From contig JAVCCM010000024.1 of the NCBI GenBank assembly GCA_030765455.1, forward strand, positions 1 to 61,325: a stretch of DNA of 61,325 nt, read 5' to 3'. Each line of letters starts with the position of its first letter. Within the stretch, counting starts at the first letter, position 1. Shown in pieces: positions 16,093 to 24,950 of this stretch. Origin of the DNA: Candidatus Electryonea clarkiae. GTDB lineage: Bacteria > Electryoneota > Electryoneia > Electryoneales > Electryoneaceae. Under the pieces are notes generated by a model. The model made no database searches. It was not told the origin of the DNA and was given only the letters and a program-made list of their open reading frames with translations. Position numbers and translations under genes: made by a program.

Positions 16093-17034
16093 CTATTCCG
16101 CTGGATCAATTCTTCTACCTCTATCATCATATTTGAAAAATCCTTGCCCGGTTTTAAAACCAAGATGACCGGCTCGCACTAATTTTCTCAGGATAGGGCA
16201 GGGGCGGAATTTCATCTCGCCGGTTTCATGGAACATCTGGTCCATCCATTCCCACACCTGGTCGAGTCCCATACGATCAGCCATTTCCAGCGGTCCGTAA
16301 ACAAAATCATATCCATAACGCAGAGCGATATCAATTCCTTCAGCGGTGGCAACACCTTCCATCAAAGCGTACATAGCCTCATTCAACATCGGCAGGATTA
16401 TTCGCGTGGTAACAAAACCGGGTGATTCATAAGCTTCAACAACATGCTTCCCGATATCTTTTGCGAGACACTTGGCAATCCTGACAGTATCATCGGATGT
16501 TTTCAAACCACGGATAATTTCCACTAACGGTCTTTTGGGAACAGGGTGGAGAAAATGCATCCCGATTATCTTCTTGGGGCGATTAGTACATGCTGCAATC
16601 TCAGTAACTGAGAGGGTAGAAGTGTTGGTTACAAAAACAGTATCGGGACTGGTCAGGGCATCAAGCCTCTGAAAAAGAGGTCCAACAATTGACATTTTAT
16701 CGGGTACTGCTTCGATAATGATTTTATAGCCCTCAGTTTCGCTCAAATCCGTTGACCAGGAAATTCTGCTCAAAATGGCGCGTTTATCGGAATCTGTAAG
16801 TCCCCAGCGAGCTATCTCGGCGTCAAGGATCTGCTCAAGCCTGGCTTGACGTTTTTTCAGGGTCGTTTCAGTTTGCTCGAGGAGGAGCACCTCGATTCCC
16901 TTGGCTGAGACGGCATGTGCTATGCCCATGCCCATCTGTCCTGCACCGATAACCGCGATACGGTCAAGACTTTCTTCGCTTTCTTTGGTAGGAGTTTCAC
17001 CCAACAGGTCGCGAAGAGTCTCTTCTTTAGCCAT
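16093..17034 (-). CDS. 3-hydroxyacyl-CoA dehydrogenase, short form
   Basis: This 313-residue enzyme has the two-domain 3-hydroxyacyl-CoA dehydrogenase fold. The NAD-binding motif GAGQMGMGIAHA is at 30-41, the acidic cofactor residue lies in LLLEQ near 51-55, and the catalytic His is in GMHFLHPVP (His160). The C-terminal domain includes LGFKTGQGFF. It oxidises 3-hydroxyacyl-CoA to 3-oxoacyl-CoA with NAD in beta-oxidation or in butyrate-type metabolism (paaH/hbd-like); the exact chain length cannot be told. An N-terminal tail of about 24 residues precedes the Rossmann fold. In the PGFVTTR segment the Asn usual for GFVxNR is Thr, worth noting for activity. It starts 23 bases after ndk, with GGGAG before the ATG. 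Confidence 0.88.
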   Translation of the reverse strand: MAKEETLRDLLGETPTKESEESLDRIAVIGAGQMGMGIAHAVSAKGIEVLLLEQTETTLKKRQARLEQILDAEIARWGLTDSDKRAILSRISWSTDLSETEGYKIIIEAVPDKMSIVGPLFQRLDALTSPDTVFVTNTSTLSVTEIAACTNRPKKIIGMHFLHPVPKRPLVEIIRGLKTSDDTVRIAKCLAKDIGKHVVEAYESPGFVTTRIILPMLNEAMYALMEGVATAEGIDIALRYGYDFVYGPLEMADRMGLDQVWEWMDQMFHETGEMKFRPCPILRKLVRAGHLGFKTGQGFFKYDDRGRRIDPAE

Positions 17035-17057
17035 TATTACTCCCGAATATGAGCTTG

Positions 17058-17480
17058 TTATCTTTGCTCGATCAGTTCCTGTTCAGAGAAGAAAACGGAA
17101 ATTTCAATCATTCCGTTCTCAGGGGAATCACTGCCGTGAACGGTGTTTTTTTCCTTATTGACCCCATGCAACTTACGAATTGTGCCCGCATCCGCTTCTG
17201 CAGGATCAGTAGCGCCAATTACTGTTCGCCAGTGAGATACGGCGTTTTCTCGCTCCAGCGCTATCAATATAACCGGTCCGCTTGTCATATAATTGACGAG
17301 GTCGTTGAAGAATACCCGTTCTTTATGCACAGCATAAAAATGTTCTGCAGCATGCCGACTTAACCGGGATTTCTTCATTCCGATAATTCTAAAATCTTCA
17401 CGTTCGATCCGGTTTATAATTTCACCGGCATGATCGTTTTGAAGTCCGTCAGGTTTAATGATACAAAGTGTTCGTTCCAC
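17058..17480 (-). CDS. ndk: Nucleoside diphosphate kinase
   Basis: This 140-residue protein of normal family length transfers the gamma phosphate between nucleoside tri- and diphosphates through a phospho-histidine. The active-site segment is NTVHGSDSPENG, with His115 as the phosphorylated residue. The N-terminal ERTLCIIKPDG is the standard first strand. The start codon is GTG at 17480 with GAGGA about 5 bases upstream. It is followed after 23 bases by the 3-hydroxyacyl-CoA dehydrogenase gene. The 159-base gap upstream shows no clear promoter. Confidence 0.95.
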   Translation of the reverse strand: MERTLCIIKPDGLQNDHAGEIINRIEREDFRIIGMKKSRLSRHAAEHFYAVHKERVFFNDLVNYMTSGPVILIALERENAVSHWRTVIGATDPAEADAGTIRKLHGVNKEKNTVHGSDSPENGMIEISVFFSEQELIEQR

Positions 17481-17639
17481 AAAATCCTCACATATCTTAT
17501 GTTAAAAAGTGTTTGTCGTTTCAGCTCATATAACGAGATGCAAAAAGTAATTCACTTTCGACGAAAGTGAACTACTCGTAAACCCATATAGTCTGAGCCA
17601 CAACTCTAATTTTCAAATTTTCAGAATGTACTGCAAGTA

Positions 17640-18152
17640 TCATTCAGGAGAAGGCTCTTCAGCGAGTGCTTCCTTGGCAACGTGAACTACAGATTTCGCT
17701 GCAAACTGGAGACCGGTTGTCAGGTCATATAACGCTGACTCAGAGTTTGGCATATCTGTGGCTTTCGCTGTACCTGTTTTCCATACCAGTTTATCTGATC
17801 TTCGGCGAATTGTATAGCTGACTCTTACATCTGTACCAATTCTCCCGCTTTGAAAGCTGATCTCCATATCCAGCATGACTGTTGATTCATAGGGAACCGG
17901 TGTAGAATCGAGTTCCTTCATCGGGATATATCGTAAATCCTGATTGTACAGTTCCTCCTCGACAAATTTACTGAAGAGTTTAACCAGGTCTTCGTTTTTC
18001 ATCCCCTGTGATAAGTTGTATGCATAGGTTTCCCCAACAGCGACATGCGTCGGCAGGTAGCCGGGTTCTGTTTGTTTCATAGCACCCCCACCGGCACAGC
18101 CTGAAAACAAAACAGCAAATAATAAAATTATGAATAAAGTGACTTTTTGCAT
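17640..18152 (-). CDS. Putative lipoprotein
   Basis: The ATG at 18152 is preceded by a very good ribosome site (GGGGAGGA) and starts a classic lipoprotein signal MQKVTLFIILLFAVLFSGC, with the lipidated Cys in FSGC. The mature part of about 150 residues has strands such as VMLDMEISFQSGRIGTDVRVSYTIRR and alternates polar and nonpolar residues, resembling GNA1162/LptE-like periplasmic lipoproteins, but I do not recognise a family with confidence. A longer frame starting at 18197 lacks a comparable site. It lies 97 bases downstream of the SRPBCC-like gene in the same direction. Confidence 0.7.
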   Translation of the reverse strand: MQKVTLFIILLFAVLFSGCAGGGAMKQTEPGYLPTHVAVGETYAYNLSQGMKNEDLVKLFSKFVEEELYNQDLRYIPMKELDSTPVPYESTVMLDMEISFQSGRIGTDVRVSYTIRRRSDKLVWKTGTAKATDMPNSESALYDLTTGLQFAAKSVVHVAKEALAEEPSPE

Positions 18153-18249
18153 GGAAATATCCTCCCCTGCTTTAGTTATACCTGAGCTGTCAGGCAATGT
18201 TTCCGGGCTGAATTTGAGATACAGTTACAGCTTTGGAAAAACAATGTAA

Positions 18250-18924
18250 TTATCCTTTTCGGGAAAAATGAGCTTTATCTCCCTGGTGGTTCCCCGCGAG
18301 ATACCGGTTAATTTTTTGCTCATCATTCCGGGCTTCATAACTTTCAGTTAATTGTTTTATCCTGCTGATTTGTTTCGTGATGAATAAGAATTTAATTGGC
18401 TCGAAAATCATGGCAAGTACCGGTCCGCATGGTCCCCTGTAATCAAGAGTGCTTCTAATCAGCAGTCTGCATGCGCCCAACCCGCGTGGTTTTAAATGAT
18501 AGGTGAGCCGGTGATCAAGTGACCCGAATGGATGATTCCGCCCTTCACGAATCCAGGTGACGGAGCTTTTTTCCTCAACCTCTTCGATTTTCCCGAGAAT
18601 CCGATTGCGGTCTCCAACGGTGGGAGGAGGCAGATCTTTCAAGACATAATCTGCGCTGGTTCGATTCCCATTTATGATGTAGTCACACGCATAATATCCT
18701 GCGCCCCGTCCCATTTGAGCGATCCAGGGCCAGGCTTCATCAACACTTCGCAGCAGGTTGATTGCCATAGTAGCACGAAGTTTGTCTCCCAGGATCCAGT
18801 CACCTGAAAGGTCTTCATCAACTTCACTGTCTTCGGCGCCTCGGGTATTCATCCATCGCCGAATAAAGAAAAAATAGAATATTATTACTGCCACGCAGAA
18901 TAGTCTGCGAAACCATAACCTCAA
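18250..18924 (-). CDS. SRPBCC-like membrane-anchored protein
   Basis: About 224 residues. An N-terminal membrane segment (LFCVAVIIFYFFFI) is followed by a START/SRPBCC-like domain. LRSVDEAWPWIAQMGRGAGYYACD is the typical first helix region of polyketide-cyclase/SRPBCC proteins that carry the PWlxQmGxGrgGyY signature, and a later pattern LTYHLKPRGLGACRLLIRS fits the closing strands. These proteins bind hydrophobic ligands; no function is established. The frame is open to a GTG at 18942, but GGAGG lies 5 bases before the in-frame TTG at 18924, which is the better start. Confidence 0.65.
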   Translation of the reverse strand: MRLWFRRLFCVAVIIFYFFFIRRWMNTRGAEDSEVDEDLSGDWILGDKLRATMAINLLRSVDEAWPWIAQMGRGAGYYACDYIINGNRTSADYVLKDLPPPTVGDRNRILGKIEEVEEKSSVTWIREGRNHPFGSLDHRLTYHLKPRGLGACRLLIRSTLDYRGPCGPVLAMIFEPIKFLFITKQISRIKQLTESYEARNDEQKINRYLAGNHQGDKAHFSRKG

Positions 18925-18942
18925 GATTGCCTCCGGAATCAC

Positions 18943-19220
18943 CAGTTAATTCAGATTGGTTCAATATAACGAGAAATTCCGCCAAATCGTAACATTTTGA
19001 CGGAATTATATAACAATAAGTGACGGCAGTTCAGAGTTGACTATTCATTGTGGGAAGTTTAGAGTTCACACTTCAGTGTGTGAATAATAACAACCTGAAG
19101 GTTGAACTCTATACTTTTAGACTCTATACCTTTAAACTTTACACTTTTTAAACTCTATAGTCTTTGAAACTACCGGTAGCTCATCGCTTCACAAATGAAC
19201 TACCGGAATACCAAATACAA
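18943..19220. other. Intergenic region with short repeated motifs
   Basis: The 278 bases hold several short repeats: the word ACTCTATA occurs three times between about 19105 and 19160, there is a TTCACAC/GTGTGAA inverted pair near 19055-19080, and a perfect palindrome CTACCGGTAG at 19170-19179 is partly repeated 25 bases later (ACTACCGG). No gene is supported. Confidence 0.4.
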
Positions 19221-20972
19221 TTACTTCAGAAGCACTACCTTTACTATTTTGTTGTTAACCTGTTCAATATCAACCCTATTCAGAGAGATGAAGTAAATAC
19301 CGGATGCCTGACCTGAACCGTTCCAATTCCAGTCATATTGTCCGGTTTCTTCTAATTTTATATCATTCCTGTAAATCATTTGACCGTTAAGATTGAATAC
19401 TTTAAACCGGTATAAGCCGGGTTGATTAATATTATATCTGACATTAATTTCAGGGTTGAAGGGATTGGGGAAAGCGCCGATAATAGAATAATCATCCGGC
19501 AAAGAAGAATTCGGAAATTCTTCTATCTCGTTTGGAAATGCCGGAGAACTTCCGTCAGGGTAAAGCATAATTGCCCATACGGTATGGTGATCACTGAAAG
19601 CGACAAATATTGTATCACCACCAACTACGCAAGTTTCTATTAAATCAGTATTTCGAATTTCTTCGGACTCTTCAACAATTCTAAATGGACAATCTCCCCA
19701 GAGGAAATCTCCGGAAGATGATATAGCCTGGGCAGTCGGGATATCATAACCCATTCTCACATAGTCAGCATATACAAGGGTAACACGTTCTGAGTCAGCA
19801 ATCATTTCAAAACCTATTGTCCAGTAAATGGTGCAGGTGTCAAAATCTATGCCATCTTCTCCAAAATAGTGTGTACCAGTTTCATCTAATTTATACAATC
19901 TCTTATATAAATCACCATAAATTTCTTCTTCAAAAGGAATGTAAACATAACCATCACTTGCCGCGATTGGTTCAATGTCAAAGTGTTCAGCGTCTTCGAA
20001 TATTGTTTGTCCGTTTAATCCCAACGAAGGTCCCCCGGCACTGTTCACATGACCGAAACAAAGATCGACCTCAAGTGTCCTCCCCACTTCGACTGCAAAT
20101 ACGAATTCTCCTGGATCCCAGGATGCCAAAGATGCAAAAAATGGTGGTCTTTGAGCAAAAATCTTATTGACCCAGGGCCACCACCACATCTCTTCACCAT
20201 CGGCGTTTAGCCTTTGGGCATATATTCCCTCGCCATCAGGAGCGTCCTCATCTCCACTCCAGACTATAATAATTCCACCGGCGTTATCTGAAACTGCTTG
20301 AGCATGTGAAGCCCCGCCCTGTCTGCCGTAATCATGAGCTACGCCACCAGTCCAGAGAACCTCACCTGACGAATCCACCCGGGCAGCATGTATGCTTCTC
20401 TGATTTGGTGGATAATTACTTATCCAATATGCAGCTATCAATCCACCTTCACCGTCAGGTACAACCATATTCTTAGCATCTTGTTCGGACAACAAGTATT
20501 GGGAATACTCATCATTGGTGAGCTGCACACCCCGTGGACCGAAAAGCCGTTCTCCTTCACGAGAAAGATTCTGTGCGTACATGTTAGCGCTTTCACCCGG
20601 TACAAACCCGGTATAGACCACATATACACCACCACCGGGGGCTGGAAGAATTTCCGAAAAATCTATTCCGCCAAGTGAATCGGTATCGGTTGGTGAAATG
20701 CCCGGTTCATCCCATAATAAATTACCATCCCGATCAATACGCTGGATTAGACAGTACGATGGATACCCCGTAGTATTAAACCAGGCAACGTATGCTCCTC
20801 CCGCGCTGTCTGGAGCAACTTTGTATCGTTGATAACGTAAGGCATCGGTCGGTGTCACCTGCAAACCTTCCGGGGGCCATTCGGCAAGGGAGTAAGAGAA
20901 CGTGAAGGTCAGCAGAATAAAAACGGCGGCAATAAACATATTTGTACGTTTGAGAATTGAGTAACGAGACAT
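19221..20972 (-). CDS. Secreted protein with Por sorting domain
   Basis: Started at the ATG at 20972, which has AGGAAG upstream, the protein is 583 residues. It has a signal peptide (LKRTNMFIAAVFILLTFTFS...SLA) and a long repeat region in which blocks like GGAYVAWF, GGVYVVYTG, GGLIAAYW and GGIIIVWSG alternate with QRIDRDGNLLW, AQNLSREGERLF and AQRLNADGEEMWW. This is the pattern of a beta-propeller that reports values per blade. The C-terminus is a Por sorting domain (AFPNPFNPEI, NLNGQMIYR, GIYFISL, KVVLLK), indicating export and surface attachment or release. No catalytic residues are apparent. A longer upstream frame from 21080 has no signal-like start and was not used. Confidence 0.82.
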   Translation of the reverse strand: MSRYSILKRTNMFIAAVFILLTFTFSYSLAEWPPEGLQVTPTDALRYQRYKVAPDSAGGAYVAWFNTTGYPSYCLIQRIDRDGNLLWDEPGISPTDTDSLGGIDFSEILPAPGGGVYVVYTGFVPGESANMYAQNLSREGERLFGPRGVQLTNDEYSQYLLSEQDAKNMVVPDGEGGLIAAYWISNYPPNQRSIHAARVDSSGEVLWTGGVAHDYGRQGGASHAQAVSDNAGGIIIVWSGDEDAPDGEGIYAQRLNADGEEMWWWPWVNKIFAQRPPFFASLASWDPGEFVFAVEVGRTLEVDLCFGHVNSAGGPSLGLNGQTIFEDAEHFDIEPIAASDGYVYIPFEEEIYGDLYKRLYKLDETGTHYFGEDGIDFDTCTIYWTIGFEMIADSERVTLVYADYVRMGYDIPTAQAISSSGDFLWGDCPFRIVEESEEIRNTDLIETCVVGGDTIFVAFSDHHTVWAIMLYPDGSSPAFPNEIEEFPNSSLPDDYSIIGAFPNPFNPEINVRYNINQPGLYRFKVFNLNGQMIYRNDIKLEETGQYDWNWNGSGQASGIYFISLNRVDIEQVNNKIVKVVLLK

Positions 20973-21421
20973 GCAGGTACTTCCTGTTCTTGAATTTATA
21001 GAGAATTGTCGCTTCCGCAGGATAACGGAAATCGTGGAATAAAACTTATGGCAATAAACAGACTTTAAAACTGACAGCATTTCCCGGTTCCTTGTAAGAA
21101 GTCAGTCTATTAAATTGCGGGGGATGTTTTGAATATTAGTTCTGAAATTCGTGTTTTTTCTTGCAGAAAATCATCTGAATATTTTGAATTCAGGCAAATT
21201 ATATATGGCTCTTTATCTACAGTTCTCATATTTTTTTCTCACGCAAGGACGCAAAGTCGCAAAGAAAAAATCCTGTTTATCCTAAATATCCTTGCATCCT
21301 GTAATCTTTTTTGGTTTTGGCTTGTCAAGGTTAGATTATATGTTTAATTAACAATATAAAACCTGCTACAAGAAGAGTCAATGAGTGCAAGCTGAAAACA
21401 AAAAAAATCAAATTTTAATTC
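20973..21421. other. Intergenic region, no supported gene
   Basis: About 450 bases. The part near 21240-21275 reads as the low-complexity phrase ACGCAAGGACGCAAAGTCGCAAAG, a common dispersed intergenic sequence. An open frame in plus orientation (21129-21347) has no signal of being real. No hairpin terminator or clear promoter was found. Confidence 0.4.
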
Positions 21422-21832
21422 TTAATTATTAATTGTTTTCCTCATAATCAGGCGGGTATCGGAACGACGCTTTACCTCTTCGAATCCGGCTTTCAGGAAC
21501 ATTGAAGCGAAACCGGTGGATGCGAAAACGGTTGGGTATGGCTTTTTCTTTGGTTCTACGGGGTAACCCTCGACTATTTCAGCGCCTTGTTCAAATGCAT
21601 AATTCACTGCCTGCTGCAATAATATGAGACTATTTCCTGTTCCTCGGTATTCCTTAGCGATGAAGAAACAAACAATTGACCATACCGGGTTATCATCAAC
21701 AGCTTTTAATATCCGGGAGCGTTTCAGCGCTGAGAAATCTTCCCTCGGTGCAATCGAAATCCATCCGGCAGGCTGCCCGTCTATATATCCAATCAGACCG
21801 AGAATGACAACCTCTTGAGACTGATTAATCAG
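21422..21832 (-). pseudogene. 5'-truncated GNAT acetyltransferase
   Basis: The frame is open from a TAA at 21833-21835 down to the stop at 21422 and encodes 137 residues without any ATG, GTG or TTG at a sensible place. The content is clearly a GNAT: GYIDGQPAGWISIAPREDF, VWSIVCFFIAKEYRGTGNS (the acetyl-CoA binding motif A) and VEGYPVEPK at the C-terminal half. From memory of complete members, roughly 60 N-terminal residues are missing. The gene is therefore a fragment, broken at about 21833. It lies just downstream of lepB in the same direction. Confidence 0.85.
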
Positions 21833-21893
21833 TTAACTACTAATTAATATTTATAGTGATCGAATAATAACATTCAGGACAAATAATAGAATA

Positions 21894-22748
21894 TCAGCGT
21901 ATCAACCTGCAAAACCGGTTCCAGCGGACAAGCTCCCAGAAGCGGTAAAGTGGAGTGGTTTTATCCCAGGAGAAATAGATAATCAACGCTTTTCCAAGCA
22001 CAAGGCGTTCGTCGAGGAATCCCCAGAAACGGCTGTCAGCCGAATTGTCACGGTTATCGCCCATCATCATGTAGAAACCTTCCGGAACTGTCACCGGACC
22101 GTAATTGTCCTTGTTTCCCGCTCCCGGTGGTGATATGTGCGGCATTCGGATATGGGGTGGAATTACACGCGGATCAGCCAGTTTCCCGTTAGTTGGCAAT
22201 GGAATTTCCTCGCCATCTACAAAAAGCCTCTTGTTTTTAATTACTACTGTTTGACCTCCTACAGCCACACAACGTTTGATGTAGTTAATTCGTTGATTAT
22301 GAGGATAACGAAATACCAAGATATCGCCTGGTTTGGGATCACTAATTACAGGGAGCCGTGCGTAGGGAATCGAGAATCCAATATTAGTAAAAGGAACACC
22401 GATCCAGTCTGGAGTTCTTATTCCATACACAAATTTATTAACCAGCAGGAAATCGCCTACAAGCAGGGTATTTTCCATCGACCCGGTGGGGATGCGGAAT
22501 GCTTCAACTGCAGTTACGCGAATGACAAAGACTATCAGTACTACCTCAACGATGGTATAAACCCAGTCAAGGAGCCAGCCTCTTCTTCTGCGTTTTTCTT
22601 CCTGGGCAATATGTACCCTTTTCCGCCAGGCACGATACCGGCTCCATAAAGACAAACCGTCCGCTTCGATGATGTCGGGATTTTCTGTAGGGTTGCTAAC
22701 AATATCCGCTTTCGACGGATTATTCTTTTTTGGATTTTTCTTGCTCAA
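21894..22748 (-). CDS. lepB: Signal peptidase I
   Basis: A 284-residue type I signal peptidase. After a charged N-terminal tail comes a membrane helix ([17 protein letters not shown]), the nucleophile in [12 protein letters not shown] (Ser90), the general base in [10 protein letters not shown] (Lys158) and the box [14 protein letters not shown]. It removes signal peptides from Sec-exported proteins on the outer side of the inner membrane, relevant here because many neighbouring proteins are secreted. The start must be the TTG at 22748, since no ATG precedes the catalytic region; TTGA overlaps the lepA stop, so translation is likely coupled. A lepA-lepB order is common in bacteria. Confidence 0.95.
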   Translation of the reverse strand: MSKKNPKKNNPSKADIVSNPTENPDIIEADGLSLWSRYRAWRKRVHIAQEEKRRRRGWLLDWVYTIVEVVLIVFVIRVTAVEAFRIPTGSMENTLLVGDFLLVNKFVYGIRTPDWIGVPFTNIGFSIPYARLPVISDPKPGDILVFRYPHNQRINYIKRCVAVGGQTVVIKNKRLFVDGEEIPLPTNGKLADPRVIPPHIRMPHISPPGAGNKDNYGPVTVPEGFYMMMGDNRDNSADSRFWGFLDERLVLGKALIIYFSWDKTTPLYRFWELVRWNRFCRLIR

Positions 22749-24550
22749 TCGTCCACCTTCAATATTGCGAGAAACGCTTCCTGTGGTACTTCCACCGATC
22801 CAAATTGTTTCATTCGTTTCTTGCCTTCTTTTTGCTTTTCCAACAGTTTTCTTTTACGTGTGATATCTCCGCCGTAACACTTCGCCGTCACATTTTTCCT
22901 TAATGCTTTCACCGTGCTCCGTGCTACTATCTTCCCGCCGTCAGCCGCCTGGATAGCAACCTCGAAGAGTTGTCTCGGAATCAGGTTTTTCAATTTATCT
23001 ACAACTTTGCGGCCCCAGTCATATCCTTTATCCACATGAACAATCATGGAGAGTGCATCGATAGGATCACCGTTTATCATTATTTCGAGCTTGATCAATT
23101 CGGCAGGTTTGTAGTTGATGAAATCATAGTCGAAGGATGCGTAACCCCTGGTCTGGCTTTTCAACCGGTCATAAAAGTCGAACACAACTTCCGCCAACGG
23201 AAAATCATAAGTAAGGTTCACGCGTGTTTTTTCAAGATATTCCTGGTTTATGAAAGCTCCACGTCGGTCACGAGCCAGTTTCATCACCGCGCCTATGTGA
23301 TCCGTAGGAGTGATAATCTGTCCCCGTACAATCGGTTCCTCAATATGATCTATCCTGCCACGATCCGGAAAATCGACAGGGTTGGACAGCCAAGATTCAG
23401 TACCATTATTTTCAACAACCTTGTAACGTACACTCGGTACAGTGGAAATTAGGTTCAGGTCGAACTCTCTCTCGAGCCTCTCCTGGATAATTTCCATGTG
23501 AAGCAGCCCTAAAAATCCGCAGCGAAATCCAAATCCAAGCGCCGTAGATGTTTCGGGATCATATCTAAGAGATGCGTCATTCAACGACAGTTTTGTCAAA
23601 GCTTCGCGTAAATTTTCATAGTTCTCATGATCAGCTGGAAACATCCCGCTGAATACCATGGATTTCGGTTCCCGGTATCCGGGTAGAGATTCCAGTTTAT
23701 CTCTAAGTAAATAATCTACAACTGTATCGCCTACACGAGTATCTCGTATTTCCTTACAACCTGTAACAAGATAACCGACTTCTCCCACGGATAATTTTTT
23801 ACGGGGAATCTTATCGAGGCGCAGTATTCCGATGTCCTCAGCGGTATAACGTTTTCTTGTCTGATGAAAGAAAACCTCCTTGCCGGGAGTTATTTCACCG
23901 TCAACCACACGGATAAAAGTGATGGCTCCACGGTAGTTGTCGTACATGGAGTCAAAAATAAGAGCCCTGAACGGCGCATCGGGGTCACCACCAGGAGGTG
24001 GAACACGTTTTACTATCTCTTCAAGCAACTCTCCGATTCCGATTCCCTCTTTCGCCGAAACCAGCAGAATATCATCAATGTCGCATCCGATTAACTCCAC
24101 AAGCTGGCGAGAAGCCATCTCAACTTGAGCTGAGGGAAGGTCAATCTTATTTATTACCGGGAGAATTTCAAGATTTGAGTCAATTGCCAGGTAAAGGTTT
24201 GCAATAGTCTGCGCTTCGACTCCCTGTGCGGCATCGACTATCAGCAGGGCGCCTTCCGCAGCCGCTAGGCTGCGACTGACTTCATAGGAGAAATCCACAT
24301 GACCCGGTGTATCGACAAGATTGAGGATATATGTTATACCGTCGCTGGCTGTATATTCCATCGTTATAGCGTGCGACTTAATTGTAATACCTCTTTCCTG
24401 CTCGAGTTCCATGGAATCGAGTACCTGCGCATGCATCTGTTTGGGGTCGAGAGTTTTTGTCTCCTCTAGCATCCTGTCGGCTAATGTCGATTTGCCGTGA
24501 TCGATATGAGCTATTATACAGAAATTGCGGATTTTTTTTGGATCAGTCAT
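22745..24550 (-). CDS. lepA: Elongation factor 4 (LepA GTPase)
   Basis: The 601-residue translational GTPase has all expected motifs: AHIDHGKST (G1), [10 protein letters not shown] (G2), DTPGHVDF (G3) and NKIDLPSA (G4). It also has the LepA-specific C-terminal domain ([20 protein letters not shown]...[22 protein letters not shown]). It acts on ribosomes, back-translocating or helping assembly under stress. Length and sequence are normal for the family. It overlaps lepB by 4 bases. Confidence 0.97.
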   Translation of the reverse strand: MTDPKKIRNFCIIAHIDHGKSTLADRMLEETKTLDPKQMHAQVLDSMELEQERGITIKSHAITMEYTASDGITYILNLVDTPGHVDFSYEVSRSLAAAEGALLIVDAAQGVEAQTIANLYLAIDSNLEILPVINKIDLPSAQVEMASRQLVELIGCDIDDILLVSAKEGIGIGELLEEIVKRVPPPGGDPDAPFRALIFDSMYDNYRGAITFIRVVDGEITPGKEVFFHQTRKRYTAEDIGILRLDKIPRKKLSVGEVGYLVTGCKEIRDTRVGDTVVDYLLRDKLESLPGYREPKSMVFSGMFPADHENYENLREALTKLSLNDASLRYDPETSTALGFGFRCGFLGLLHMEIIQERLEREFDLNLISTVPSVRYKVVENNGTESWLSNPVDFPDRGRIDHIEEPIVRGQIITPTDHIGAVMKLARDRRGAFINQEYLEKTRVNLTYDFPLAEVVFDFYDRLKSQTRGYASFDYDFINYKPAELIKLEIMINGDPIDALSMIVHVDKGYDWGRKVVDKLKNLIPRQLFEVAIQAADGGKIVARSTVKALRKNVTAKCYGGDITRKRKLLEKQKEGKKRMKQFGSVEVPQEAFLAILKVDD

Positions 24551-24950
24551 TGTTTTCTTTAATAACAGATGAATAACGCCGATTCGTTTTTAGTTCTTAT
24601 AATATATTGAAATAATGAAGATCGGGTTTATATTGTCGCATATTATCAAGCAGGATAAATCTAACTCCTGCATTGTTTGGTAATAATCCTGATTTTTTTC
24701 TGCCGATTAAGGTATTATGAAAAAACAGATAGTGAAAGAGGCTATTAACGATATCCTCTGTAACTTCAGCAAATTTGACATTTTTATCTTCTTCGCATAA
24801 AGAATACTGTTAGTTCCTATTTGTTCAAGTCCCTCTAAAGAGATGAAAGTCTTGCGAGAAGCGTTATAAAAACCTGATATTAAGTAAATAGTTAAAATAT
24901 TAAGGGTCCGTTGCCGGAGCTGAGGCACGGGATAAACACGGAGATTACTC
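24551..24950. other. Divergent intergenic region between lepA and a secreted-protein gene
   Basis: This 400-base region lies between genes pointing away from each other, so promoters for both should be here. It is AT-rich; no motif pair was convincing enough to assign. GGAG at about 24940 is the ribosome site of the rightward gene. Confidence 0.4.

Noticed and set aside
21129..21347. Open frame of 72 codons on the plus strand
   Set aside because: It overlaps a common low-complexity intergenic phrase, has no ribosome site and encodes nothing recognisable.
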